DNA of 64,000 nt from Achromobacter deleyi (lineage in GTDB: Bacteria > Pseudomonadota > Gammaproteobacteria > Burkholderiales > Burkholderiaceae_B). Below, piece after piece: positions 45,309 to 52,923 of this stretch; positions within the stretch are counted from its first letter, which is position 1, and each line of letters starts with the position of its first letter. The stretch lies in contig NZ_CADIJO010000005.1 of the NCBI RefSeq assembly GCF_902859705.1, positions 186,001 through 250,000 on the forward strand, given 5' to 3'. The notes under the pieces are model-generated. The model was not told where the DNA came from. It was given only the letters and a program-made list of their open reading frames with translations, and ran no database searches. Position numbers and translations under genes: made by a program.

Positions 45309-46114
45309 GCATGACCTCGCATAGGTAGAGCGGGTAGGCACAACGCTACTGGACTGCACTCGTTGACACGGAGAAACCGCCGACGAGCGCACCGTTCATT
45401 CTGTCGCAGAGACCCGATTTCCCGATTGCAGCAACCTTCCCGTACGAAGGTTGCGGTAGCTGGATGCGTGAGCCTAGCGCTGACCACGAAATAAAACTGC
45501 CAGCTAGCCGCGGGGCCTCCATCGCCAGCCTCTGGCCAGACGCAAAGCCCCGCGCTCAGCTCAGTGTGGGCCGAAACTCTATCGGCGGTGCGCTGGGTCA
45601 GATTGCCCCTCAGGTGATGAAGGCAGGGCTAGACTGCACGCGGAAGCCATTGCTCTCCGGCTCCCGGTTTCGGATCCACCTGCGACGAAGCCCAGCAAAA
45701 GAGCCGCAATAGGGCATACGATCGATTTTAGCTTGAGCATTGTCGTCCTGGTTTAGAGCGGCTTGGGCCACATCGACTGTAGCCGGAACTCCTTGGGCCA
45801 GAAACCCCGCGCCGGGCCGCCAGTTTGCAGACGGCGCGTAAGTGGGAGCTCCGTAACGAGCACACTCAAAAGCGAATCCGTGAGAAAGGCGGCGACACCC
45901 CAGTGCGTACAAACTGTTAACGCGCCTCTCAAGCACCGAAACGTAACTCACAAGATCGCCGTATTGCGGCGTGTCCATGCGCATTCTTTTTGGACGAAAA
46001 AAGGCCACAGGAGCCGTTCTACTCAATTGTTGCTGGACAGCAGCTTCAGCCTATGGAGGTTCTTTTAGGAGAGATACAATCCGGCTCCCTATCGCCCTGC
46101 ATTCGAGACTGTCC
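45309..46114. other. Gene-poor stretch without a convincing coding region
   Basis: 806 bp. Open frames exist on both strands (the largest is 45610-46026, minus) but none has recognisable domains, a good ribosome-binding site or GC3 bias like the neighbours. The composition is intermediate between host and the acyltransferase that follows. The segment may be decayed acquired DNA. The promoter of the acyltransferase gene should lie in its last 100 bp. Confidence 0.5.
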
Positions 46115-47248
46115 ATGAAAGATCAGAAAAACTTTTTGCCGTGGGTACAAGCTTTGCGTGGAATCACCGCACTGATGGTCGTCATGGTGCATGCTCGCCT
46201 CTATCTGCGCGGCGAAACGGGCGAATTCGTAGCCAAGACCTTTTTCTATCCTGGCGCGATGGGGGTCGATCTGTTCTTCATGCTAAGTGGCTTTCTCATG
46301 GTCCTTACAACGACCGATAGTGATGGAAGCTGGAGGTACACCTATCGTTTCTTATATAGGCGTGTAGCACGGATCTGGCCCGTCTACGCCTTCACATGCT
46401 GCCTATTTTTGGCGTTAGCACATTACTCTTCTGCGTTCCCTCTGCCGCTGTCTGAATACAGAATATTTATTGAGAGTCTGCTTTTTATTCCCGTCAATCC
46501 GACATCCCCACCATACTTTTCACTGCCTAACCCCGTGGCATGGACGCTATGCTTCGAATTCTATTTTTATGTAGTCTTCGCCCTATCTCTGTGTTTCAAG
46601 AACGGCCGCTGGGTAGCGCTCTCAGTATGGTTCATGTTGACGGTCGTCGCAATTCCTATGTCGACCGGAACCTTCAACCTTAGCGTCACTGACAATCATA
46701 GATACCTCGACTTCAAGTATGCGAATCTAGCCGTCAATCCCATCGTGATTGAGTTCGTGTTGGGCATGCTTGTCGGCAAGGTATACCTGTCGAACGTTTG
46801 GCTGCCGAATCGTTACGTGCTATTGGGCCTCACAGCCGCGGCGGCGATTCTCATAGTCGTTCTATCGGCCGCAGGTATTACGACCTTCCATGGCCCACTC
46901 GGCTGGGGGGGAGGAGTATTTCTGCTTTTCCTGAGCATTGCGATGCTCAGCAAGGTCGCTCATCTGGGGGTCCCGACGTGGTCCCTGTGGCTTGGGAAAA
47001 TCTCCTATTCCCTTTACTTGACCCATCTATTCGTATTCAAAATACTGAACATGCTCAGCCAGGAGCTAGGCTGGACAGACGGAGACCAGCTGCCGCAATG
47101 GCACTTCTGGGTTAACCCAATTTTCGCCCTGTTCTTTGCCGCAGTTGTTTTCCGCTACGTTGAGACCCCCGGTTCAGCATGGCTGAACCATGTTCTGACG
47201 ATGAGATGGAAAGCCCCAACGCTCAGGCCGCAACGCGCTTCGCTGTAG
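46115..47248 (+). CDS. Acyltransferase-3 family protein, low-GC, probably acquired
   Basis: 377 residues from the ATG at 46115. It shows LPWVQALRGITALMVVMVHA at the N-terminus, MGVDLFFMLSGFLMVL, an arginine-rich loop RVARIWPVYAF and about ten helices, typical of OafA-type O-acyltransferases that modify surface glycans. Its base composition is clearly lower in GC than the chromosome, and it sits between gene-poor DNA and an integrase remnant next to a tRNA fragment, so it is probably cargo of an older island or prophage (inferred). Confidence 0.88.
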   Translation: MKDQKNFLPWVQALRGITALMVVMVHARLYLRGETGEFVAKTFFYPGAMGVDLFFMLSGFLMVLTTTDSDGSWRYTYRFLYRRVARIWPVYAFTCCLFLALAHYSSAFPLPLSEYRIFIESLLFIPVNPTSPPYFSLPNPVAWTLCFEFYFYVVFALSLCFKNGRWVALSVWFMLTVVAIPMSTGTFNLSVTDNHRYLDFKYANLAVNPIVIEFVLGMLVGKVYLSNVWLPNRYVLLGLTAAAAILIVVLSAAGITTFHGPLGWGGGVFLLFLSIAMLSKVAHLGVPTWSLWLGKISYSLYLTHLFVFKILNMLSQELGWTDGDQLPQWHFWVNPIFALFFAAVVFRYVETPGSAWLNHVLTMRWKAPTLRPQRASL

Positions 47249-47442
47249 AGCAGGCTGGCGATAGCGGAACGGGCCTATTGAAGCTGCCCCAATCGTACAG
47301 ATCCGAGACCTCCGATGGAGGTTCATGGTCAATAACATCGATTCCAGACAATCACAATTCAAAGGGCGCCGGTTCCGCCACCTTGTTAAGTCCAGCATCG
47401 ACTCTGGTCGCTCCGCCCCTCCCACGCCCTAACCTTTGTTAG

Positions 47443-47562
47443 GATGGGTACAAGTCCGCAGCGAGCACGAAACACTACAGCCACTTGGCTGCCGAGTCGA
47501 TCAAACAAGCTCTTGGGAAGATCGGCCCCCCCCCCACGCAAAAGAAAGCGCGGGTTGCGTAA
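47443..47562 (+). pseudogene. C-terminal remnant of a tyrosine recombinase (phage integrase)
   Basis: A plus-strand frame encodes GYKSAASTKHYSHLAAES followed by IKQALGKIG and a stop at 47560-47562. This closely resembles the integrase C-terminus pattern GHKSxxxTxRYSHL, including the catalytic Tyr region. An in-frame stop at 47440-47442 and unrelated upstream sequence show that only about the last 40 codons remain. It ends 26 bp from the tRNA fragment, the usual place for an integrase 3' end at a tRNA attachment site. It probably belongs to an older element to the left rather than to the prophage on the right. The frame crosses a run of ten C. Confidence 0.65.
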
Positions 47563-47582
47563 ACTGCCCGCAAACCCGCGCT
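47547..47582 (-). terminator. Intrinsic terminator downstream of the tRNA fragment
   Basis: On the minus strand a 13-bp stem (AGCGCGGGT...ACCCGCGCT, one bulge) is followed by TTTCTTTT. It lies just past the CCA end of the tRNA fragment, as expected for the original tRNA terminator, and overlaps the integrase remnant. Confidence 0.8.
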
Positions 47583-47588
47583 AATTCT

Positions 47589-47635
47589 TGGTAGGCCCCC
47601 CGAGAGTCGAACTCGGCACCAACGGATTATGAGTC
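47589..47635 (-). tRNA. Truncated tRNA (anticodon CAU, Met or Ile2): 3' part only, prophage attachment site
   Basis: The minus strand carries the anticodon loop CTCATAA, the 3' anticodon stem, the variable region, a complete T-arm (CCGAG, TTCGACT, CTCGG), the 3' acceptor strand and CCA. Upstream of the anticodon loop the sequence no longer matches a tRNA: no D-arm and no 5' acceptor strand. This is the classic footprint of integration within a tRNA gene. The intact copy should lie at the other end of the prophage, beyond the window. Whether it is elongator tRNA-Met or lysidine-type tRNA-Ile2 cannot be decided from the fragment. Confidence 0.85.
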
Positions 47636-47676
47636 TGCCGAGGAATCCAGGTTTTATGCGGGTTCCCGGCCAATAG

Positions 47677-47751
47677 CCGTTCCGCAATCATATTGGCGTA
47701 CCGCCGAAAAATCCCTTTAGAATCAATCACCGATTTTCGATTGCGGAACGG
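47677..47751 (+). repeat. Perfect 13-bp inverted repeat near the prophage left end, followed by T6G8
   Basis: CCGTTCCGCAATC (47677-47689) and its exact complement (47739-47751) enclose 49 bp that can form further small hairpins (GGCG...CGCC; CGAAAA...TTTTCG). TTTTTT follows directly, as in a terminator, then eight G and the start of a small gene. It may terminate plus-strand transcription entering from the host, form an integrase or excisionase arm site, or be a structured RNA. Confidence 0.6.
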
Positions 47752-47772
47752 TTTTTTGGGGGGGGATGGCGC

Positions 47773-47991
47773 ATGGAAGACAACGGAATCCTCGAACGGG
47801 TCCCCGGCCAGTACGTGGCCCAGGCCGCCCTCACCCTGCCGCCGGCGGCCACCGCCGAGGACCGCGACTACCCGGTCGAGATCGACGCCGGCCACGCCGG
47901 CCTGGTGCGCCTCACCTTCCGGCGCCAGAAGGCCAAGCGGGCAAAACACACCCACTGGTTCTGGTCGGCCAAGCGGGCGGACGCGGTTTAG
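47773..47991 (+). CDS. Small prophage protein of unknown function
   Basis: 72 residues, acidic in the first half and Arg/Lys-rich near the end (FRRQKAKRAKHTHWFW). It is the only plus-strand gene of the visible prophage, lies closest to the attachment site and overlaps the end of the Rz1 gene by 4 bp tail to tail. The ATG at 47773 follows a G8 run that could serve as a ribosome-binding site. No family is recognised. A frame from 47766 is an alternative but encodes a less plausible Arg/Pro-rich product. Confidence 0.6.
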   Translation: MEDNGILERVPGQYVAQAALTLPPAATAEDRDYPVEIDAGHAGLVRLTFRRQKAKRAKHTHWFWSAKRADAV

Positions 47992-48233
47992 GGCCTGGCC
48001 CAGGCGTCCACGACCGCCTGGTGGCGCGCGGCGCACTCCGCATACTGGAACGCCAGCGCCACGTGCGCCTGCGCAAGGTCATCCCAGGACGGCGAATCAA
48101 CGCGAGGAATTGGCGGGCACGGTGCGCTGAGATTGACGGGCAGCGTTGGCCGCATCGATACCGTCGTTGGTTGCGCGCACCCGGCCAGGGTCGCGCACGC
48201 AGTCAGCAGGCAAAGGGCGCTGAACGATTTCAC
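47988..48233 (-). CDS. Rz1-like outer-membrane spanin lipoprotein
   Basis: 81 residues with lipobox LAGC (Cys19) and a Pro-rich segment (APCPPIPRV), typical of o-spanins. It starts inside the Rz gene in another frame and runs past its end, the usual nested layout. With Rz it bridges both membranes and fuses them at lysis. Confidence 0.85.
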   Translation of the reverse strand: MKSFSALCLLTACATLAGCAQPTTVSMRPTLPVNLSAPCPPIPRVDSPSWDDLAQAHVALAFQYAECAARHQAVVDAWARP

Positions 48234-48489
48234 GGGTGTACCTCTCGATGACCTGCGGCCGCGTCGCGGCGAGTTGGTCGATAAGGGCCTGGATGCCGCC
48301 GGACAGCCCGGTCAGCCGTTCGGCCTCGGTTTTGAAGCCTTCCAGCTCGGCTAGGCGATGGGCTGCCTGGCACTCTTCCCGGCCGGCGACGCGCTGAGAA
48401 TGCCCATAGAGCACGACGCCGGCGCCCAGCACCATCACCACCGCCGCGCCGCCGATCCAGGGCAGCGCCATGCGCAGGAACGGGTTCAC
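48097..48489 (-). CDS. Rz-like inner-membrane spanin
   Basis: 130 residues with one N-terminal transmembrane helix (~9-28), an extended helical periplasmic part (RLAELEGFKTEAERLTGL) and a C-terminal region overlapping Rz1. It overlaps the lysozyme gene stop by 4 bp. Annotation rests on position, topology and the nested Rz1. Confidence 0.82.
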   Translation of the reverse strand: MNPFLRMALPWIGGAAVVMVLGAGVVLYGHSQRVAGREECQAAHRLAELEGFKTEAERLTGLSGGIQALIDQLAATRPQVIERYTREIVQRPLPADCVRDPGRVRATNDGIDAANAARQSQRTVPANSSR

Positions 48490-48977
48490 GGCTGCACCTG
48501 CGCGACGGCCTGGCGGTAGAGAACTGGCCAGGTCTGGGGATGCGGCCTGCCCGGGCGCCAGGTGCGCAGGTAGAGCGCCCAGCCGGCGTCAGCATCACCG
48601 ACCGGCGGCAGCGCCTTCGGATCGGTCCACAGCAGCAGCCGCGCGACGCCGGCGGCCAGCACGTCGTCATACTCGAGCGCGGCGTAGATGGCGTCCGGGT
48701 CGCACGCCACACTGCGGGCCTTGCACAGCGCCACCAGGTGGTCCTTGCTCGCCGCGTGCAGGAACACGCCCCACACGCCGCCGCGGCTGGCGCGCGTGCC
48801 CTTTTCGAACTGCCAGAAGCCGCGCGCCGGCCCGCCGATCTGCTGCCGATGCGTGAATCGACTTTCTTGCAGGCCGATGGCCAGCAGCATGACGCGCGCC
48901 GCCGGCGTGTCCATGCGCGCCGGCAGCAGCGCCAGCGCCGGGGTGATTGCGTCAGAGACGATGGTATCCAGGGTCAT
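48486..48977 (-). CDS. Phage endolysin, lysozyme/transglycosylase-like
   Basis: 163 residues with a likely catalytic Glu38 in LQESRFTHRQQ and the segment GGPARGFWQFEKG, a layout of lysozyme-fold phage endolysins of the Burkholderia/Bordetella type. No signal peptide is present, so release should need the adjacent holins. It overlaps the holin gene at its start and Rz at its end. Confidence 0.82.
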   Translation of the reverse strand: MTLDTIVSDAITPALALLPARMDTPAARVMLLAIGLQESRFTHRQQIGGPARGFWQFEKGTRASRGGVWGVFLHAASKDHLVALCKARSVACDPDAIYAALEYDDVLAAGVARLLLWTDPKALPPVGDADAGWALYLRTWRPGRPHPQTWPVLYRQAVAQVQP

Positions 48978-49252
48978 AGCGTGGGTTTCCTGATGTGCTT
49001 TGCCGTCACGGCGGCAACGTAGAAGGCGGCCGACGCGGCAAGCGCGGCATCACCGGCGCTCGCCCAGCCCGCGATGAATATCCGGCACGCGGCGCCGGTG
49101 GCGGTCAGGCTGACGGCGGCCAGGCCGATCCGCTCGAAGGTCGTGTCCTTGATGGCGCGCGAGAATATGGCCAGCACCGCGCCGCCGGCGACGATGAGCC
49201 AACTCACGAAGGCCAACACGGCCCAGAGAGTCAAGTAGATGGTGCTGTCCAT
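48974..49252 (-). CDS. Holin-like small membrane protein 1
   Basis: 92 residues from the ATG at 49252 with three hydrophobic segments (~5-27, ~40-52 and ~60-80) and a basic C-terminus (KHIRKPTL). Size, topology and position directly before the endolysin indicate a holin that permeabilises the inner membrane. Confidence 0.75.
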   Translation of the reverse strand: MDSTIYLTLWAVLAFVSWLIVAGGAVLAIFSRAIKDTTFERIGLAAVSLTATGAACRIFIAGWASAGDAALAASAAFYVAAVTAKHIRKPTL

Positions 49253-49253
49253 G

Positions 49254-49562
49254 TCATGCCCCTTTGCCGCGCACGCGGTCAATCACGGCCTGCCACAGCG
49301 CCCCGATGGGCGCAGCCTGGACGGCCTCCCATGCGCGCGAAACGATCGCCATGCCAAACATGCCGGTCAAGAAGCCCGCCAGGCCCTCCGGTATGCCCAG
49401 CAGCAGAGACAGATATGGAGCCCCGTAGTAGGCAACGAGAGATCCACTGACGGCCATGCTCAAGCGCGCCGGCCAGGATCCCTGCAGGTAACGCATGGAC
49501 ACAGCCGCGCCCAGCACGCCAGCGAACTTTGCCGCGAAGGCGTCGAAGTCTTGGATGTTCAA
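49254..49562 (-). CDS. Holin-like small membrane protein 2
   Basis: 102 residues with two hydrophobic stretches (~30-58 and ~62-76) and a basic tail (DRVRGKG). It ends 1 bp before the first holin-like gene. It may be the true holin, an antiholin or a superinfection factor; the roles within the pair cannot be assigned by sequence. Confidence 0.7.
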   Translation of the reverse strand: MNIQDFDAFAAKFAGVLGAAVSMRYLQGSWPARLSMAVSGSLVAYYGAPYLSLLLGIPEGLAGFLTGMFGMAIVSRAWEAVQAAPIGALWQAVIDRVRGKGA

Positions 49563-49580
49563 TCGCGTCCCCTATAAACG

Positions 49581-49603
49581 AAAAAAAGCCCGCCGAAGCG
49601 GGT
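49581..49603 (-). terminator. Intrinsic terminator with a TTCG tetraloop between the cargo acyltransferase and the lysis genes
   Basis: On the minus strand ACCCGC-TTCG-GCGGGC is followed by seven T. It should stop transcription leaving the acyltransferase gene before the holin genes. Confidence 0.88.
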
Positions 49604-49637
49604 CAATGAAAATCTCATGAGAAAGCCTAGCCGAGGC

Positions 49638-50774
49638 TTATCTAAACCTCTCAGCATGGTTTGGCCTACTCTGGTCGGGAGTCGAGAGGCACATTCCAAA
49701 CGGCGAGAATCGCCCAACAGGAAGTAGTTGCCGCCAATCTGGCACCCCTCTGAATTCGATGTATCGGTACGTGTACCAAGATATCGAAAACGTCAAAACC
49801 AAATAGCCGATATACGGCCAAAATCCAGTGACGAAGGGTGCCAGCTTTACCGCTATTACACCGTGCCACAAATATAGGCTATAGCTCATCAAACCCATCA
49901 TCTGCAGGGGCCATGAGGTAAAGACTCTGGTTAGCGACGACTTCGATCTAAGCAACGTAACAGTGCAAAGCAGCATCCCGACGCACAACAGCGTATTGAA
50001 CGTGCCGGCGGTCCACGACGGAAATCGGCCAGAAAGCCAAGCAGTCCAGAGGGCCATGCCGCAATAGATTAGAACGGCGCCACCGACAAACTTCCACACC
50101 GCCCATCTAGGATCATCGGTACGCAAGCTCCAATGAGCTGCCAACATTCCAAACAAAAAATCATCCAACCGCCCGATCACCGAGTCTGATATGAAGTTCA
50201 AAGGCAGTCTCGGGCCGACCACAAGCCACTCTCCAAAAATCCTTGTGGCCGTCGAAAGAGACAAACCTACTGCCAGAACCGGCCCCCACCCAAATCGTCT
50301 AATAAACAACAGAAGAAAAGGGAACAGGATAGAAAACCAAATTTCCACCACCAGGGACCAAAGCACCCAATTGACGCCGGGGAAAAACATACGCTCCGAA
50401 AACCAGGTCGTGAACGTCATGTACCTGAGAAGGTCAAGGTAGGCAGCAGGACTGCTTAGATCCAAGGGGGCATAGAAAACGGACAGCATCAGAACACAGA
50501 GCCCAAGCAAGGGCAGCAAACGCATTGCGCGCCGCTTGTAGAACTGCCAAATATCATGAGCACATGACAGCCTGCGCTCTCCTGAAACGTATGGCAGATA
50601 TAGAACAAATCCGGACAGGAAGAAGAAAAGATTGACCCCCAGCCAGCCACTGTTCGACAGCACGGAAAGAACAGGAAACCCAGAAGCATCCACGCGCAGC
50701 GACACAGTATGCTGATAAATAACAGCGACAATGGCTAGACCACGTAAGCCATCAATCATTGGGAGTCTCGCCAT
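49638..50774 (-). CDS. Prophage-borne acyltransferase-3 (O-antigen acetylase type), likely lysogenic conversion gene
   Basis: 378 residues with IDGLRGLAIVAVIYQHTV at the N-terminus, NLFFFLSGFVLYL, RRAMRLLPLLGL and about ten helices; the conserved His and Arg of the family are present. Such proteins acetylate surface polysaccharide and often change serotype or phage receptors. Its GC content is much lower than the phage late genes around it, and it has its own downstream terminator and an 89-bp upstream gap, so it is a moron (independent cargo gene). It sits between the lysis and tail-fibre genes. Confidence 0.9.
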   Translation of the reverse strand: MARLPMIDGLRGLAIVAVIYQHTVSLRVDASGFPVLSVLSNSGWLGVNLFFFLSGFVLYLPYVSGERRLSCAHDIWQFYKRRAMRLLPLLGLCVLMLSVFYAPLDLSSPAAYLDLLRYMTFTTWFSERMFFPGVNWVLWSLVVEIWFSILFPFLLLFIRRFGWGPVLAVGLSLSTATRIFGEWLVVGPRLPLNFISDSVIGRLDDFLFGMLAAHWSLRTDDPRWAVWKFVGGAVLIYCGMALWTAWLSGRFPSWTAGTFNTLLCVGMLLCTVTLLRSKSSLTRVFTSWPLQMMGLMSYSLYLWHGVIAVKLAPFVTGFWPYIGYLVLTFSISWYTYRYIEFRGVPDWRQLLPVGRFSPFGMCLSTPDQSRPNHAERFR

Positions 50775-50863
50775 CTTTACCTCTCGCAGTTAGGCCGCGA
50801 TTCTAGGTCGCCAAACGCTTTGGGGTCAATGTTCCTTCGTCGTAGCCATTGCCGTTCCACCGA

Positions 50864-51262
50864 TTAAACTGGAACTTCAGGCCATTTCACCCTCGCGGGG
50901 AATGCCGGATCACTCGCAATACGGCTGACGTCGACTGTGTAACGCTTCCAGCGCTTCAGCAGCATCACCTCTTCTGGCGACGCCTCACCGGACTCGACCA
51001 TGAACATCAGTGGAAATACGCGTAAAAGCGCATTGCCAAGCCGGGAATCGATTTCGGCTAACACTTCTGCCTCAGATGGCGGCGGCTTCTGAGGCAAATG
51101 GAAGGTGCCATCCATATGAAGCCAACCTACTGCTGGCGTTGGCTCAACGTCCGTGATATCCACCCACAATAAATCTGGGTGGAACATTTTCTTGATATCC
51201 CCTTCGGTTGACAGTAGTTCCGCCACCGCACCATCAATGATAAGAGCATAAGTCCGCATCAT
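50864..51262 (-). CDS. Tail fibre assembly protein
   Basis: 132 residues from the ATG at 51262, which overlaps the fibre stop codon and follows GGGAG. The C-terminal half with EVMLLKRWKRYTVDVSRI matches tail-fibre assembly chaperones of the Tfa/Mu U type. It lies directly after the fibre gene, as usual. Confidence 0.85.
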   Translation of the reverse strand: MMRTYALIIDGAVAELLSTEGDIKKMFHPDLLWVDITDVEPTPAVGWLHMDGTFHLPQKPPPSEAEVLAEIDSRLGNALLRVFPLMFMVESGEASPEEVMLLKRWKRYTVDVSRIASDPAFPARVKWPEVPV

Positions 51263-52272
51263 GCGTACTCCCAAACGATAACAATCCCGGGCGCGCCAGT
51301 GCCGCCAGTAGTCGCGCCAGCCCCCGCACCACCAGCGCCTCCGGACCCGCCGCTTCCCGGTGCTACACCTGCGACACCGTTCGTGGGCGTCGCGAACACA
51401 CCGATGGCCCGGCCTCCAGAGCCGTAGACCGATGCCCCTCCCTCGCCACTGCCTCCAAACGTGACGCTAGTGGCCGCGCCAGGTTGTCCCCGGCCGCCCG
51501 ATGCATTCACGATATTCCCACCAGTGGCGCTCGTCTGCGCGCTGTTGTTAATGCAGAAAACCGGAGCTGCGCCAGCGGTATAGGATTGGCCGCCTTGCCC
51601 CCCCGGGGCGGACACAAGCGCTCCGAAGGAAGATGCGCCACCACTCCCGCCGCTGGCGCCCAGGGCGCCAGACCCCGGCGCCCCGACCATGACAGAAACA
51701 CTGGCAAAGCCCGTCACAATTCGCGATTTCCCATATGCTCCGGCGTTCCCGCCAGGGCATGTGCTCACAGTAGATGCACCTGTCGCCTGAGATCCTCCGC
51801 CGGCTCCGCCCGCTCCCTGAACTTCCACCACGATTGAACGAGTTCCGGACGTCGGGGTATATGTGAAAGTTCCTGCCGTGGGAAAGACTTGCACGTTGAG
51901 CAGGCGGCCGGCAAACGGCTGCGACCAACCCGCGCCGCCCGTGCCCGGGTTGGTCGTGTTGTTGTTCACGTCCGACCGGTAGACGGTGTCGCCGGAAAGC
52001 ACGTGAGCACCGCTCGGCCATCCTCCGTCGATGTCTTGCCAGGTGGCGAATCCGTGGAGTTGCACGCCTCCGAGGGCTTCAGTTACCTCGTTGATCACAC
52101 CGTTCATCTCGGCCCGGCCGACCGGGCGATAGTTCGGGTTGTCACTGGGAAGCTCGTAATCGGGCGTCCATCCAGCCGAAAGCGACACCTTGCCGTCCGG
52201 TTGATCGGCCGTCGCCAGCACTTCCTTGTCACCCGTTGCCGCGAACGGCGTCTTGTAGATCCTGGTAGCCAT
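51259..52272 (-). CDS. Tail fibre protein with a glycine-rich C-terminal domain
   Basis: 337 residues. The N-terminal ~120 residues (PFAATGDKEVLATADQPDGKVS, NNNTTNPGTGG) are the baseplate-proximal part. The C-terminal half is extremely Gly/Ser/Ala-rich (GGSGGAGGAGAGATTGG) and ends in IVIVWEYA, resembling glycine-rich receptor-binding tips. It should determine host range. Confidence 0.87.
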   Translation of the reverse strand: MATRIYKTPFAATGDKEVLATADQPDGKVSLSAGWTPDYELPSDNPNYRPVGRAEMNGVINEVTEALGGVQLHGFATWQDIDGGWPSGAHVLSGDTVYRSDVNNNTTNPGTGGAGWSQPFAGRLLNVQVFPTAGTFTYTPTSGTRSIVVEVQGAGGAGGGSQATGASTVSTCPGGNAGAYGKSRIVTGFASVSVMVGAPGSGALGASGGSGGASSFGALVSAPGGQGGQSYTAGAAPVFCINNSAQTSATGGNIVNASGGRGQPGAATSVTFGGSGEGGASVYGSGGRAIGVFATPTNGVAGVAPGSGGSGGAGGAGAGATTGGTGAPGIVIVWEYA

Positions 52273-52923
52273 TTAAGCTCCAAAGTTTCCGTTTTCGAAA
52301 TTGAGGTGGTTTTGGCCGAAGCCCCATGACGGCTTGACCTGCACTTTCCAGCCCACCTTCACAGTGGACGGCCGGGGCAAGATATCCGTCTTCTCCAGCA
52401 GACGACGCAACCTGTAGTCGGGCGCCTGGGTGAAAAAGAACGTCACCAGCGTCATGTCGTAGCTGTCCGCCACATAGGCGACGCCCTCACCGAACACATT
52501 GGCCATCGCCTGATTGATGTTCGGCGCAGTTGGCCGCATCGTCAGCTGGAACCAACGCAGCTTTAAGAGCTTGCGGGCCGACTCGATGTCGAGGCTGACC
52601 TGCCTATCGGCAGCGCGCCCGAAGTTTCCATTGCCGAAGTTTTTGTTCGCCGGACCAAATCCGAAGACGCCCTCGACCCGGCGCGGCTCACCGATTTCGA
52701 GCGACACGCCCAGAATCCGGGCCCAGACTGCCAGGCCGAATTCGTTGGCCGAGTCTAGATCGAAGACGTCCCGATGCCAGTCTTGCCAGAACTTTGCCTG
52801 GTGACTATCAAGCCAGGCCTGGTCGTTCCTTGCCAGCGCCACCGCGCGCGGGGCGCCTTCGTACTGCCACAGGATGGAGCGCATCAGATCGACCGAGAAG
52901 TCGAATTCTTGGGTTCCGCTCAT
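52273..52923 (-). CDS. Phage tail protein, DUF2612-like
   Basis: 216 residues with repeated FG/NFGNGNF-type motifs (near residues ~88-103 and at the C-terminus). Position between the fibre and baseplate J genes and the overall pattern fit the DUF2612 tail proteins that link baseplate and fibre. Confidence 0.75.
   Translation of the reverse strand: MSGTQEFDFSVDLMRSILWQYEGAPRAVALARNDQAWLDSHQAKFWQDWHRDVFDLDSANEFGLAVWARILGVSLEIGEPRRVEGVFGFGPANKNFGNGNFGRAADRQVSLDIESARKLLKLRWFQLTMRPTAPNINQAMANVFGEGVAYVADSYDMTLVTFFFTQAPDYRLRRLLEKTDILPRPSTVKVGWKVQVKPSWGFGQNHLNFENGNFGA

Noticed and set aside
45610..46026. Minus-strand frame of 138 codons in the gene-poor stretch
   Set aside because: No recognisable motif, no good ribosome-binding site and a composition not typical of coding DNA here.
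47766..48251. 161-codon plus-strand frame starting 7 bp before the small prophage gene
   Set aside because: Arg/Pro/Gly-rich without pattern and antisense to Rz1 and Rz; the 72-codon frame at 47773 is more protein-like.
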